This document shows positions 18,241-27,411 of a stretch of DNA of 64,000 nt, in pieces (within the stretch, counting starts at the first letter, position 1; each line of letters begins with the position of its first letter). A model generated the notes under the pieces. The model was not told the DNA's origin. It was given only the letters and a program-made list of their open reading frames with translations, and ran no database searches. The stretch comes from an uncultured bacterium (GTDB lineage: Bacteria > Cyanobacteriota > Vampirovibrionia > Gastranaerophilales > Gastranaerophilaceae). Location of the stretch: NCBI GenBank assembly GCA_902776035.1, contig CACYOO010000013.1, forward strand, positions 39,314-103,313, read 5' to 3'. A program made the translations under genes and the position numbers.

Positions 18241-19608
18241 TTACTTAAATTTTTGCATAGCTTGCATTGCTTTTTGTATACCAAATCCACCCATTTTTCC
18301 AAACTTGCCTTTCATTTTATTCATGTTCTTCATCATTGTACGCATCTGTTCAAATTGTTTTATATAGATATTTATGTCATGCAAAGGAATACCTGAACCA
18401 TCTGCAATTCTCTTTTTTCTGCTTGAATTTAAAATCTGAGGATTAGAACGTTCTTCAGGTGTCATACTTTGAATAAACACTTCAATACGTTTCATTTGTT
18501 TACCGCCCTCATGAGATATTAAATCCCTGTCCTCTTTTTTTAAATTCATACCCGGAAGCATTCCAAGTATTTGATCTATAGAACCAAACATTTTCATCTG
18601 CTTTTGCATAGTCAAAAAATCATCAAAAGTAAACTCTGCCTTCTGCATCTTTTTTTCTAATTTTCTGGCTTCTTCTTCATCAAAAACTTCCTGTGCACGT
18701 TCTACAAGCGAAACAACATCTCCCATTCCTAAAATACGTGTTGCCATTCGCTCAGGATAAAAATCCTCCAAAGCATTAAGCTTTTCACCCGTACCTGTTA
18801 ATTTTATCGGCTTTTTAGTACAATATACAACACTTAATGCAGAACCTCCTCTCGAATCTCCGTCTAATTTTGTTAATACTAGCCCTGTTAAATTGAGCTG
18901 TGCATCAAAATTTTCCGCAACATTTACAGCTTCCTGACCTGTCATAGCATCTATAACTAATAATTTTTCCTGCGGAGAAAATATCCTGTCAATCAAAAGA
19001 AGTTCTGCCATCATATTAGTATCGATTTGTAAACGTCCTGCCGTATCTAGAATTACAACATTAAATCCGTTTTCTTTTGCATAATCTAAAGAATGTCGCA
19101 CAATAGATTGCACATCAGTTACACCTTCTTCTGCATAAACAACGGTATTAGTCTGATTTCCCAATGTTTGTAACTGCTTTACCGCAGCAGGTCTATATAC
19201 ATCACATGCAACAAGTAACGGATTTTTGCCCTCTTTTTTTAATTTTACTGCAAGCTTTGCACTTGATGTTGTTTTACCTGAACCCTGAAGACCTAACATC
19301 ATTATTACACTTGGATGTCCTGTTAAATTAAGAGGTTTTAATTCATTTCCTAACAATTTTACTAGCTCGTCATGAACAATTTTTACAAGCTGCTGAGCAG
19401 GATTTACACCCTGTAATACATGTTCACCCTCCGCTCTGTCTTTTATGTTTGAAATAAATGCCTTAACAACTCTAAGATTAACATCCGCCTCTAATAATGC
19501 CCTTCTTATTTCTCTAAGTGCATCCTGCATATTTTCTTGTGTTAATGCATCATTTCCAGATGTATGTCTTATAATTTCCTGTAATTTTTCGCTTAGATTA
19601 TCAAACAT
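18241..19608 (-). CDS. ffh: Signal recognition particle GTPase Ffh (SRP54)
   Basis: The protein has 455 residues. An N domain is followed by the G domain (GLQGSGKTTSSAKLA, DVYRPAAVKQL, DTAGRLQID, TKLDGDSRGG) and a Met-rich M domain (MKMFGSIDQILGMLPGM, MRTMMKNMNKMKGKFGKM). It binds signal peptides of nascent membrane proteins with 4.5S RNA and docks on FtsY. No ftsY or 4.5S RNA gene was found in the window. A 14-bp perfect inverted repeat lies 10 bases before the ATG and could affect initiation. Confidence 0.98.
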   Translation of the reverse strand: MFDNLSEKLQEIIRHTSGNDALTQENMQDALREIRRALLEADVNLRVVKAFISNIKDRAEGEHVLQGVNPAQQLVKIVHDELVKLLGNELKPLNLTGHPSVIMMLGLQGSGKTTSSAKLAVKLKKEGKNPLLVACDVYRPAAVKQLQTLGNQTNTVVYAEEGVTDVQSIVRHSLDYAKENGFNVVILDTAGRLQIDTNMMAELLLIDRIFSPQEKLLVIDAMTGQEAVNVAENFDAQLNLTGLVLTKLDGDSRGGSALSVVYCTKKPIKLTGTGEKLNALEDFYPERMATRILGMGDVVSLVERAQEVFDEEEARKLEKKMQKAEFTFDDFLTMQKQMKMFGSIDQILGMLPGMNLKKEDRDLISHEGGKQMKRIEVFIQSMTPEERSNPQILNSSRKKRIADGSGIPLHDINIYIKQFEQMRTMMKNMNKMKGKFGKMGGFGIQKAMQAMQKFK

Positions 19609-19617
19609 AAAAAACCT

Positions 19618-19654
19618 CGTGATATATTATTATCTACATAAATAATATATCACG
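19618..19654. repeat. 14-bp perfect inverted repeat in the ffh leader
   Basis: CGTGATATATTATT (19618-19631) and its exact complement (19641-19654) flank a 9-base loop. On the minus strand the hairpin ends right at the AGG of the ffh ribosome binding site. There is no T run after it on that strand, so an operator or translation-control hairpin fits better than a terminator. Confidence 0.7.
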
Positions 19655-19687
19655 AAGCATTATTTTTGTCATAAACTTACAGCACGA

Positions 19688-19716
19688 CAAAAAGAGGTAA
19701 ACATAAGCTTACCTCT
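19688..19716 (-). terminator. Terminator of the ETAG-repeat gene
   Basis: On the minus strand an 8-bp stem AGAGGTAA/TTACCTCT is followed by TTTTTG. It lies 25 bases after the stop of the ETAG-repeat gene. Confidence 0.75.
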
Positions 19717-19741
19717 AAATGATAAAAATTAATCTCAAAAA

Positions 19742-19963
19742 CTAAGCAATAGTTCCTTCGTCTGAATTGCTCAAGCCAACTGTTGAAGAAGCCATTGAAC
19801 CAGCTGTTTCTGCTGATGCAACAGTTCCTGCTGTTTCTGCTTCTGCTAATGATCCAGCTGTTTCTGCTTCTGCAATTGTTCCTGCTGTTTCAGTAGAAGC
19901 CAAAGAACCTGCGGTTTCAGTTGCTGCTGTTTTTCCAAAATTTGCGTTAAAATTTAATGCCAT
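19742..19963 (-). CDS. Small ETAG nonapeptide-repeat protein
   Basis: The 73-residue product starts MALNFNANFGKTAAT and then has five units of nine residues with the pattern ETAG[ST]-x-A-x-x, ending in a short acidic tail. At the DNA level these are 27-base tandem repeats. No Cys, signal peptide or membrane helix is seen. The start at 19963 is set by AAAAGGGGTGG at good spacing; a GTG three codons upstream would lie too close to that site. The gene is monocistronic with its own terminator. Function unknown: it might form a small regular solenoid, or be a substrate for modification or secretion. I do not recognise the family. Confidence 0.75.
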   Translation of the reverse strand: MALNFNANFGKTAATETAGSLASTETAGTIAEAETAGSLAEAETAGTVASAETAGSMASSTVGLSNSDEGTIA

Positions 19964-20110
19964 ATATACCACCCCTTTTTGTTTTTAACATAATTACTGT
20001 TTGCTACTACTATTATAAAAACAAATATATTCCTTTTTTTTCACATGACCTATGAATTGTTACAAAAGTTTATCGAAAATGCATTTTTTAATCATTTTTA
20101 TTTACATTTC

Positions 20111-21574
20111 TTAAAGTTTAGCTATTGTTTTATAATAATCATGTTCTTGTTCAAATTTATATGCGAAGTTAAACAAATCAGATTCCTTTAATTGCGGAGT
20201 CAATATTTGTAAACCAATTGGCATATTTTCGCTATCAAAACCTGCAGGAACACTTATTCCCGGAATACCTGCAAGATTAGCTGAAATAGTTGCAATATCA
20301 GTTAAATACATAGACAACGGATCTGCCATTCTTGCACCCATATCGAATGCAGTATTAGGGCAAGTCGGTGAAATCAATGCGTCAACTTGCTCAAACACTC
20401 TATCAAAATCTTCTTTTACAAGGCGTCTCATTTTTTGCGCTTTTTTATAATAAGCATCATAATAACCTGATGAAAGAGCGTACGTTCCAAGCATTATTCT
20501 ACGTTTTACTTCTGCACCGAAACCTTCTGCACGAGTTTTTGTATACATTTCTAATAAATTGTTTGCATCAGCACATCTGTATCCGTATTTTACACCGTCA
20601 AAACGTGCTAAATTAGAACTGCATTCTGCTGTTGCAAGTATATAATAAATTCCGATAGAATACTTTAATGTAGGTAGTGATACCTCTACTACATCTGCTC
20701 CTAATTGTTTGTATGTATCAATTGCATTTTCAACAGCTTTTCTTACATCATTTGATACACCCTCACCCATAAGGTCTGTTATAACACCGATTTTTCTACC
20801 TTTAATGTCATTGTTCAAACTCTTTGTGTAATCTTCAACAGGAACATTCAAAGATGTAGAATCTCGTTCATCTAAGCCGGATATAACCTGTAAAAGCATA
20901 GCTGCATCTTCAACCGTTCTTGCAAACGGTCCAATTTGGTCTAAAGATGAAGCAAATGCAATCAAACCATAACGGGAAACTCTGCCATAAGTCGGCTTCA
21001 TACCTACAACACCGCAAAAACTTGCAGGAAGACGTATACTTCCACCCGTATCAGAACCTAAAGCCAATGTTGCTTCACATGAAGCAACACTTGCAGCAGA
21101 ACCTCCTGATGAACCACCGGGAACTTTATTTAAATTCCAAGGATTGTGAACTTTACCAAATGCAGAGTTTTCATTTGAACTACCCATTGCAAATTCGTCC
21201 AAGTTTGCTTTTGCAACAATTGGTACATAATTATTCAATAATTTTTCTGTAACTGTAGCATTATAAGGAGAAACAAAATTTTCAAGTATTTTACTTGATG
21301 CAGTTGTTTTAGAACCTTTAAAATTCATATTATCTTTTAATACAGTTGGTATACCTGCAAGCAAGGGTAATTCTTCACCTTTTGCTATCATATCATCTAC
21401 TTTTTTAGCTGTTTCTAATGCGGATTCCTTTGTTAAAGAATTAAATGCCTTAACTTTATCTTCTACTTCATCTATTCTTGCAAATGATGCATTTGCAAGT
21501 TCTACTGCTGATATTTCTTTATTTAACAAAGCTTTACGCTGTTGTGATGCACTTTGCTTTAAAAGTTCTTCCAT
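20111..21574 (-). CDS. gatA: Asp-tRNA(Asn)/Glu-tRNA(Gln) amidotransferase subunit A
   Basis: The 487-residue protein is an amidase-signature enzyme. It has the catalytic Lys in [10 protein letters not shown], the Ser cluster [26 protein letters not shown], and the nucleophile region [11 protein letters not shown]. GatA releases ammonia from glutamine and channels it to GatB, which amidates mischarged tRNA. GatB and GatC are elsewhere. GGAGAATAATA precedes the ATG. Length and motifs are normal. Confidence 0.97.
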   Translation of the reverse strand: MEELLKQSASQQRKALLNKEISAVELANASFARIDEVEDKVKAFNSLTKESALETAKKVDDMIAKGEELPLLAGIPTVLKDNMNFKGSKTTASSKILENFVSPYNATVTEKLLNNYVPIVAKANLDEFAMGSSNENSAFGKVHNPWNLNKVPGGSSGGSAASVASCEATLALGSDTGGSIRLPASFCGVVGMKPTYGRVSRYGLIAFASSLDQIGPFARTVEDAAMLLQVISGLDERDSTSLNVPVEDYTKSLNNDIKGRKIGVITDLMGEGVSNDVRKAVENAIDTYKQLGADVVEVSLPTLKYSIGIYYILATAECSSNLARFDGVKYGYRCADANNLLEMYTKTRAEGFGAEVKRRIMLGTYALSSGYYDAYYKKAQKMRRLVKEDFDRVFEQVDALISPTCPNTAFDMGARMADPLSMYLTDIATISANLAGIPGISVPAGFDSENMPIGLQILTPQLKESDLFNFAYKFEQEHDYYKTIAKL

Positions 21575-21712
21575 TATTATTCTCCTTTGTATTAATAAAA
21601 ATATTATAATTCAAACAATAAAAAAGAACAAATATCATTCAAATAGAGGATTAAAATATAATATATTTTTTTTAGAATGAAACGTGTTATGGGATATATA
21701 GGGGAGTAAATT

Positions 21713-21967
21713 ATGACAATCAGCATTAAAATCGTTAAAGATTACACAGATGAAGAATTTGAACCGCAAAATAACGGTGAAATATCGGAATCGATTACTC
21801 AAAATTGGACAGAACAGGCATTAGAATGCTACAAACTTGGATGTGATTGCTCAAGATGTTCTATTTCAAAAGGTAAATATTCTTTTGTATGTCAAATGCC
21901 TAAAGTAATAAAAATTCTTTTAAAAATGGGAAAACCTGCTGCTAATATCAGAACTGCTGAGGCCTAA
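21713..21967 (+). CDS. Small cysteine-cluster protein
   Basis: The 84-residue product has five Cys in its middle (ECYKLGCDCSRCSI, then a later VCQMP), a spacing that suggests a zinc or iron-sulfur site. The N-terminal part resembles a short beta region and the C-terminus is basic. No family is named with confidence. TATAGGGGAGTAAATT gives a good ribosome binding site. Its stop overlaps the stop of the convergent flavoprotein gene by 4 bases. Confidence 0.7.
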   Translation: MTISIKIVKDYTDEEFEPQNNGEISESITQNWTEQALECYKLGCDCSRCSISKGKYSFVCQMPKVIKILLKMGKPAANIRTAEA

Positions 21968-23319
21968 TTATTTTCAAGTTTTTTGGATAATTTTTGTGCT
22001 GCAGTAAGCATGAGGTCAATACTTGTTGAATATGGAGGAGCATAAGTTATGTCATCCCCTAAAAATTCATTTATTGTCATTTTCGATAATAATGCACTTG
22101 TAAGCGTATTTATACGTTTATCGGCATCTCCTGTGCCTATAGCTTGAGCCCCAAGTATTCTTTTTGTTTTTCTATCTGCAGTTAGTTTTATAACTACTTT
22201 TTTTACATCAGGCATATAGCCGGCTTTATCATTTTTGTTAATAATAACAGATACCGGCTCAAAACCGTACTTAAATCCTGTTTTTTCGGTTAATCCCGTT
22301 ATTGCCATTGTTAAATCAAAATATCTTGTAACTGCTGAGCCGAGAACACCTTCAAATTCATCAACTTCGCCGGATACATTTATTGCACAACATCTTCCCT
22401 CTTTACCTGATGTTGAACCAAGAGGAATCCAACATGGAGCTTCTCCCACGATATGATATTTTTCAACACAATCACCACATGCGTAAATGTTAGGAATGTT
22501 AGTTTCCATTCTTGATGTAACTTTTATTGCTCCCGTAACTCCTAATTCTATTCCTGCATCCTTTGCTAATTCGACATTTGGAGTTACGCCTGTTGCAATA
22601 AGGACTAAATCTGTATCAATTTCTAAACCGTTTTTTGTAATGACTTTTTTTACCTTATCTAATCCAATAAACTTGTCTATAGTATCATTTGTAATTATTT
22701 TTACATGTTCTAAATCTTTTTGCATAATGTATTTTTGAACAATTTCAGACATATCATCGTCAAAAATAGACATTATGTGATTAGTTGATTGAATTAATGT
22801 TACATAAAGACCTTGTTTTAAAAACGCTTCTAAAGTTTCTATACCTATATAACCAACACCTAGAATAACTGCTTTTCTACTCCTCAAAACTGCATCTTTA
22901 ATTTTTATACCATCCTGTAATGTTCTAAATTCAAATATATTAGAAATATTATCATTTTCGATTATATTTCTATATGGAGCTGCACCCGTTGCAATAACTA
23001 ATTTGTCATAACAATCCTTATAGACTTCATCTGTTTTCATGTTTTTTATACAAATGCTCTTTTCATTTGGAAGAATTTTTTCAACTTTATGATTAATAAA
23101 TACTCTTATACCTTTATTCTCATAATCTCTAACCGTTCTTATAATGAGTTTTTGAGCATTTGAAATATCACCTGCGATATAATAAGGCATACCACAAGCA
23201 GAATAAGATACATTTTCATCTGATGTATATATTACAATATCCCAATCAGGTCTTAATCTTTTTAATTTTGATGCACACTTTGAGCCGGCAGCAACAGCTC
23301 CGATAATAATAACTTTCAT
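21964..23319 (-). CDS. CoA-disulfide reductase / NADH oxidase family flavoprotein
   Basis: The protein has 451 residues. It has an FAD motif IIGAVAAGSKCASKLKRL and a single-Cys active site in SYSACGMPYYIAGDI, as in CoA-disulfide reductases and water-forming NADH oxidases rather than enzymes with a redox disulfide. The NAD-binding motif VILGVGYIGIETLEAF and IYACGDCVE follow, and the C-terminal dimerisation domain is present (TYAPPYSTSIDLM). It either keeps CoA reduced or removes oxygen with NADH. Sequence alone does not decide which. It has no rhodanese extension. Confidence 0.88.
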   Translation of the reverse strand: MKVIIIGAVAAGSKCASKLKRLRPDWDIVIYTSDENVSYSACGMPYYIAGDISNAQKLIIRTVRDYENKGIRVFINHKVEKILPNEKSICIKNMKTDEVYKDCYDKLVIATGAAPYRNIIENDNISNIFEFRTLQDGIKIKDAVLRSRKAVILGVGYIGIETLEAFLKQGLYVTLIQSTNHIMSIFDDDMSEIVQKYIMQKDLEHVKIITNDTIDKFIGLDKVKKVITKNGLEIDTDLVLIATGVTPNVELAKDAGIELGVTGAIKVTSRMETNIPNIYACGDCVEKYHIVGEAPCWIPLGSTSGKEGRCCAINVSGEVDEFEGVLGSAVTRYFDLTMAITGLTEKTGFKYGFEPVSVIINKNDKAGYMPDVKKVVIKLTADRKTKRILGAQAIGTGDADKRINTLTSALLSKMTINEFLGDDITYAPPYSTSIDLMLTAAQKLSKKLENN

Positions 23320-23379
23320 AAAAATAACTTACAACTAAATATTATTTTTACTATCGGATAATTAGGTATATTTACAAAA

Positions 23380-23403
23380 AAAAAGACCTCTCGATTGAGA
23401 GGT
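23380..23403 (-). terminator. Terminator downstream of the dCMP-deaminase-like gene
   Basis: On the minus strand a 7-bp stem ACCTCTC/GAGAGGT with a 4-base loop is followed by CTTTTTTTTT. It lies about 160 bases after the deaminase gene; the stretch between (23404-23564) shows no convincing gene. Confidence 0.7.
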
Positions 23404-23564
23404 TTAAAATTTAATTTAAATTGAGAGAGAGAGTATATTATAAAAATCTTTCTTAGGTTGCATTTGTTATCTGTCAACCATCTTCGTACTTATATTAAGT
23501 GTTTTTATCGTCAAAAATTGCTTTATTTTCTGTTTAAGCTTAACATAAGTTAACATGAAAGATT

Positions 23565-24008
23565 TTAATTTTCCAGCTCTCTACGTATTTGTTCTACCGA
23601 AACATAAACAACAGGAGTGTTTTCATCCTTTTTCAAATAAACATCTTTTATACCTGCCTGTACGATAAAACGTTTACATAAAATGCATATCATCTGATGT
23701 CCCCATATATACATAGTGGCATTTTGACATCTGTCCTGACCTGCCTGAATTATAGCATTCTGTTCAGCATGAATTGAACGGCAGGTTTCGTATCTCGTAC
23801 CTGATTGAATATTATTATCTATTCTATAGCATGAGCCACGTTCTGCACATGATTCAACCTTTGAAGGAGTACCATTATATCCGGTTGCTTTTATTTTTTT
23901 ATCTTCTCCGACTATTACAGCACCAACCTGTGCTCTTAAACAATTTGAACGTTCGGCACAAGTACGTGCCATATCTAAAAAATATTCATTCCAAGGTTTT
24001 ATCGACAT
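23565..24008 (-). CDS. Deoxycytidylate (dCMP) deaminase-like protein
   Basis: The product is 147 residues from the chosen start. Zinc-site motifs of the cytidine/dCMP deaminase fold are present: HAEQNAIIQAG (His ligand and catalytic Glu) and ICILC supplying two Cys ligands, with Ile where Pro is usual. A second Cys group (CAERGSCYR) resembles the extra site of the ComEB/dCMP deaminase family. It should make dUMP for thymidylate synthesis. I use the ATG at 24008 (GGAATATAAAA upstream) because the longer frame to 24050 would begin inside the rpmB terminator. Confidence 0.87.
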   Translation of the reverse strand: MSIKPWNEYFLDMARTCAERSNCLRAQVGAVIVGEDKKIKATGYNGTPSKVESCAERGSCYRIDNNIQSGTRYETCRSIHAEQNAIIQAGQDRCQNATMYIWGHQMICILCKRFIVQAGIKDVYLKKDENTPVVYVSVEQIRRELEN

Positions 24009-24035
24009 TTTTATATTCCCTAAATCTTTATACAC

Positions 24036-24072
24036 AAAAAAGACGGACAAAGAAACAATGACCGTCTTTTTT
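24036..24072 (-). terminator. Terminator of rpmB
   Basis: An 11-bp stem AAAAAAGACGG/CCGTCTTTTTT follows the rpmB stop on the minus strand, with a T run inside and after the stem. Confidence 0.85.
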
Positions 24073-24090
24073 AATAAAACTAATTACGGA

Positions 24091-24282
24091 CTAGCCAGCT
24101 TTTTGAACTTTATTTGCTTTTAAGCAAGAAGAACAAACTGTCATTTTTCTTACAACACCGTTTTCTATAACACGAACAGTTTGAAGATTTGGAGTTTGTC
24201 TGTGTACATTCTGCTTATGAGAAAATGTAAGTTTTGCTGCTTTTAAAGGTTTTTTACCGCATTTTTCACATTGTTTTGACAT
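24091..24282 (-). CDS. rpmB: 50S ribosomal protein L28
   Basis: The 63-residue basic protein has the L28 layout: CEKCGKKPLKAAKLTFSHK, RQTPNLQTVRV and a closing CSSCLKANK. The two CxxC pairs mark the zinc-binding form. It is part of the large ribosomal subunit. AAAAAAGGAATAAA precedes the ATG. It is transcribed alone and ends at a strong terminator. Confidence 0.96.
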   Translation of the reverse strand: MSKQCEKCGKKPLKAAKLTFSHKQNVHRQTPNLQTVRVIENGVVRKMTVCSSCLKANKVQKAG

Positions 24283-24361
24283 TATTTTATTCCTTTTTTC
24301 GCTGTATATAGTTAGAGATTACTTCAAATATACAATATTTGCAAGTGATAAATTTTAAACT

Positions 24362-25450
24362 TTACAAAAGAATTACATTATCTTCAAATAATCTTCTTAT
24401 ACGTCTGAAATCTTCATTGATAATAACAAAAGCATCCGTTATATCAGGATCAAATTGAGTACCTCTGCCATCATTTATTATCTTAACACATTTTTCATGC
24501 GAGAATTCTTCTTTGTAGACATGTTTTGTAGAAAGAGCATCATAAACATCTGCAATAGCCATAATCCTTGCGGCTAACGGGATTTCTACATCTTTTAATT
24601 TTTCAGGATAACCTGTTCCATCCCAACGTTCATGATGGTATTTAGCAATACTTATGCCCATTTCTATAAACTCATTTGCACCGAATTTTTTATGAACATC
24701 TTCCAATGTTTCTGCACCATATATTGTGTGAAGCTTCATTTTATCATATTCATCAGGGGTTAGTTTTCCTGGTTTCAATAATATTGAATCAGGAATTGAA
24801 ACCTTACCTATATCATGCAATGGGGAAGCATATACTATATTTTTTATAAAATTCTTATTAATTACATCTTTAAATTTAGAAGTTTTTGACAGTTCTACAG
24901 ATAAAGCATAACAATATTTCTGAACACGCTCTAAATGCCTGCCTGTTTCGTCATCTCTTGATTGAGCAAGCTTTGCCAATGAAAATATTGTTTCCATTTG
25001 AGTTTTAGATATTTTTTTCACTTGTTTTTTAACCAATGATTGCAAATATTTATTTTTGTTTTCTAATTCAGTAGTTAAATCATGAATTTTTAAATGCAGA
25101 GCAACACGTGTTCTTACTTCTGTTTTATTAAAAGGTTTTGTTATATAATCTACAGCTCCCTTTTGAAACCCTCTTGCTATATCCTTTAAACTATAACTTG
25201 CCATTACAAGTATTATGGGAATATTTTTTATAACAGGATCTTTTAATAATCGTTCACACAACTCAAACCCGCTTATTTCAGGCATAGCAACATCCATAAG
25301 CACTAAATCCGGCTTATAAACTAATACAGAAGCTCTTACTTTTTTTGCATCTTCAACCGTAATGGTTATATAATTATCTTTTTTTAAGATAACTTTGAGT
25401 TCTTCCAGATTTGCACGGTTGTCATCTACAACTAATATCTTCTTACTCAT
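24362..25450 (-). CDS. RpfG-type response regulator (receiver plus HD-GYP)
   Basis: The 362-residue protein has a receiver at about 1-120 (VVDDNRANL, Asp in LMDVAMPEISGF, YITKPFNK), a coiled-coil linker, and an HD-GYP domain with HDIGKVSIPDSIL, HTIYGAETLE, HHERWDGTGYP and ADVYDALSTK. HD-GYP enzymes hydrolyse cyclic di-GMP, so it should lower that messenger when phosphorylated. No GGDEF cyclase is in the window. On the minus strand TACAAT lies 6 bases before the ATG and no Shine-Dalgarno site is seen, suggesting a leaderless mRNA. Confidence 0.92.
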   Translation of the reverse strand: MSKKILVVDDNRANLEELKVILKKDNYITITVEDAKKVRASVLVYKPDLVLMDVAMPEISGFELCERLLKDPVIKNIPIILVMASYSLKDIARGFQKGAVDYITKPFNKTEVRTRVALHLKIHDLTTELENKNKYLQSLVKKQVKKISKTQMETIFSLAKLAQSRDDETGRHLERVQKYCYALSVELSKTSKFKDVINKNFIKNIVYASPLHDIGKVSIPDSILLKPGKLTPDEYDKMKLHTIYGAETLEDVHKKFGANEFIEMGISIAKYHHERWDGTGYPEKLKDVEIPLAARIMAIADVYDALSTKHVYKEEFSHEKCVKIINDGRGTQFDPDITDAFVIINEDFRRIRRLFEDNVILL

Positions 25451-25642
25451 AGGAAAATTGTACCATAATTATTTGAAAATATATTTATTTTATATTTTAT
25501 CTTTACATTATATAAAATTGAATTTGATTACAAAAATAGTTTTAACAAAACTATTTACATAACAATAATAATAAAATTAGGCAACTATATACAATTTTAC
25601 ATAAATAATATGTTCTCGTATTATATTTTTCAGCCAACTACT

Positions 25643-27265
25643 TTATTCACATAAATTTAAAAGTTCTTTTCCTGCTTGTTCTTCAAGAGCTTGTTCAGAG
25701 TATCCATAAGGTAAATCATAATTCTGTTTAAAAGCTAATCCATAATGAAAGGCAGATGGAACTTGCGATACGACCTGTTCATATTCACCCATTACTGAAT
25801 TAACACAATGAGGCGTATCAGGTGGAATAACAGCCATTTCTCCTTCTCTTAAAACTTTTATTTGAGGTACACCATCACGAACAACAGTCAATGCGGCTGA
25901 ACCACTTGTTATCATATAAATTTCGGTTTGAGATTTATCAGGAAATCCAGGATGAGTATGTAAATGTTCACCTTTTCTTAATTTTGACATTGGTGTCGGC
26001 TCAGTTCTGTTTGCTTGTACAATAGATGTACCTACAGAAGGCGCATTACCTTTTTTACTTGCTAACTCGGTTGAGTTTGTAAGCCAGCAACTCTTTTCCA
26101 TTGACCAATTGTTAATTTTTTCATCCAAACAATAAACTGCAGCATTGTCATTAATAAATTTCAATCCTGTAATATCATAACCGATTTTATTATTATCATT
26201 CCAAGCATTAACAACTTTTTGCTGTTCTTCACCATATATTTCTTTACTATTTAAATCATCTCTTAAATGATACTCACTTTCATAGTTTGTTTTCCAATAT
26301 ATTTTATCTGTATATCTTTTATTATTATATAATATACCTTTATCCTTTAATTTTTGGATTGTTTCATTATCCATACTTGAAGCATCCGCACAAAGAGATA
26401 GTTTTGCATTCAACTTTGATTGACGGACTTGATTAAATACCGGTTCTATAACCTTTAATTCTTCCTCATTAAAGCCCTTTTGTGCTAATTGTTCTTTTTG
26501 ATATTTCCATGTAGGGTAGTGTTTAAACTTACAAAAACCGCTTCTTTCATCTGACAAAAAACCAGTATCACGAAGTTTACCAACAATTCTATCATTTATT
26601 TCATTATTTGATGAAAACATGTTATATCTAAATTCACCGTTATATGTATGAGAATTATGGAACACCAATTCATTAAATTTATCTTTTAAATTTTTCGGCT
26701 GATTTTCCGCATTTGAATGTTTTGAATACCATTGATACTCATTTTTTGTCATTAATATATGAGGATAACCTGTTTCAATATTAACTTTTGCTTCCGTACC
26801 CTTATTTATCAAAACGGTAGAATTTTCTTTTATTTTTACCTCTTTTCCGTCAATAAATAAAGAACCCTTTGCTTTAACAGGAAAAGTTATTTGAGTATCA
26901 TAATCAAATTTTGATGTTTTATTTAAGTAATTTATTGCATCTTTACCATATATTAATTCTGTTTGTGTTTCCGGCTCAACAATGTAACCACCGTTTTCGG
27001 TTTTAGGTATTACAGTATCTTGAGCAGTTGTAGTTACAATTGTAGCTTTTGTAACAGCAGGAGCATTACCTCTAAAGTTTACATAAGAACGCAATCCTGA
27101 CGGAACAGTAACATAATTACTTTTTACAACACAATTATTTATATCATTATCTTGTTCCTGTATTTTAAAATTATAACTACTTTTAACAGGAACAAAACTA
27201 TTTCTTTTTATACCTAAATTCATACTCCGAAGAAAGCATCTGAATATTAATAATTGACTTATCAT
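25643..27265 (-). CDS. Large protein with C-terminal cupin domain and N-terminal F-x-G motif
   Basis: The last 110 or so of 540 residues form a cupin: HLHTHPGFPDKSQTEIYMI supplies the His/Glu metal ligands of motif 1, and VIPPDTPHCVNS is motif 2. About 430 residues before it are unrecognised, with an earlier small beta-rich segment (SLFIDGKEVKIKENSTVLI) that could be a second, degenerate cupin. Near the N-terminus YVNFRGN (residues 61-67) recalls the F-x-G motif of two other proteins here. The enzyme activity, if any, is unknown. An in-frame ATG at 27223 is an alternative start; neither has a clear binding site. Confidence 0.7.
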   Translation of the reverse strand: MISQLLIFRCFLRSMNLGIKRNSFVPVKSSYNFKIQEQDNDINNCVVKSNYVTVPSGLRSYVNFRGNAPAVTKATIVTTTAQDTVIPKTENGGYIVEPETQTELIYGKDAINYLNKTSKFDYDTQITFPVKAKGSLFIDGKEVKIKENSTVLINKGTEAKVNIETGYPHILMTKNEYQWYSKHSNAENQPKNLKDKFNELVFHNSHTYNGEFRYNMFSSNNEINDRIVGKLRDTGFLSDERSGFCKFKHYPTWKYQKEQLAQKGFNEEELKVIEPVFNQVRQSKLNAKLSLCADASSMDNETIQKLKDKGILYNNKRYTDKIYWKTNYESEYHLRDDLNSKEIYGEEQQKVVNAWNDNNKIGYDITGLKFINDNAAVYCLDEKINNWSMEKSCWLTNSTELASKKGNAPSVGTSIVQANRTEPTPMSKLRKGEHLHTHPGFPDKSQTEIYMITSGSAALTVVRDGVPQIKVLREGEMAVIPPDTPHCVNSVMGEYEQVVSQVPSAFHYGLAFKQNYDLPYGYSEQALEEQAGKELLNLCE

Positions 27266-27411
27266 AAAAAAAATTTAACATTTTTTTACAACAACATTAA
27301 TTGTAAAGTTTTATAAAATTTTATAAATAATCATGCAATTTTTTAAATTCATAATCATTTATGTGCATGTAAATAAGTGATAGTGTGTAATTTTATAAAG
27401 GAGAAATTTTA

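Noticed and set aside
19767..19988. 73-codon ORF opposite the ETAG gene
   Set aside because: It is the mirror of the tandem repeat; the minus strand has the ribosome binding site and the terminator.
23410..23564. Possible 29-codon minus-strand ORF between the deaminase gene and its terminator
   Set aside because: No ribosome binding site and unremarkable sequence; more likely a 3' untranslated region.
24009..24050. Longer start of the dCMP deaminase-like gene
   Set aside because: The extra codons fall in the rpmB terminator and lack a ribosome binding site.
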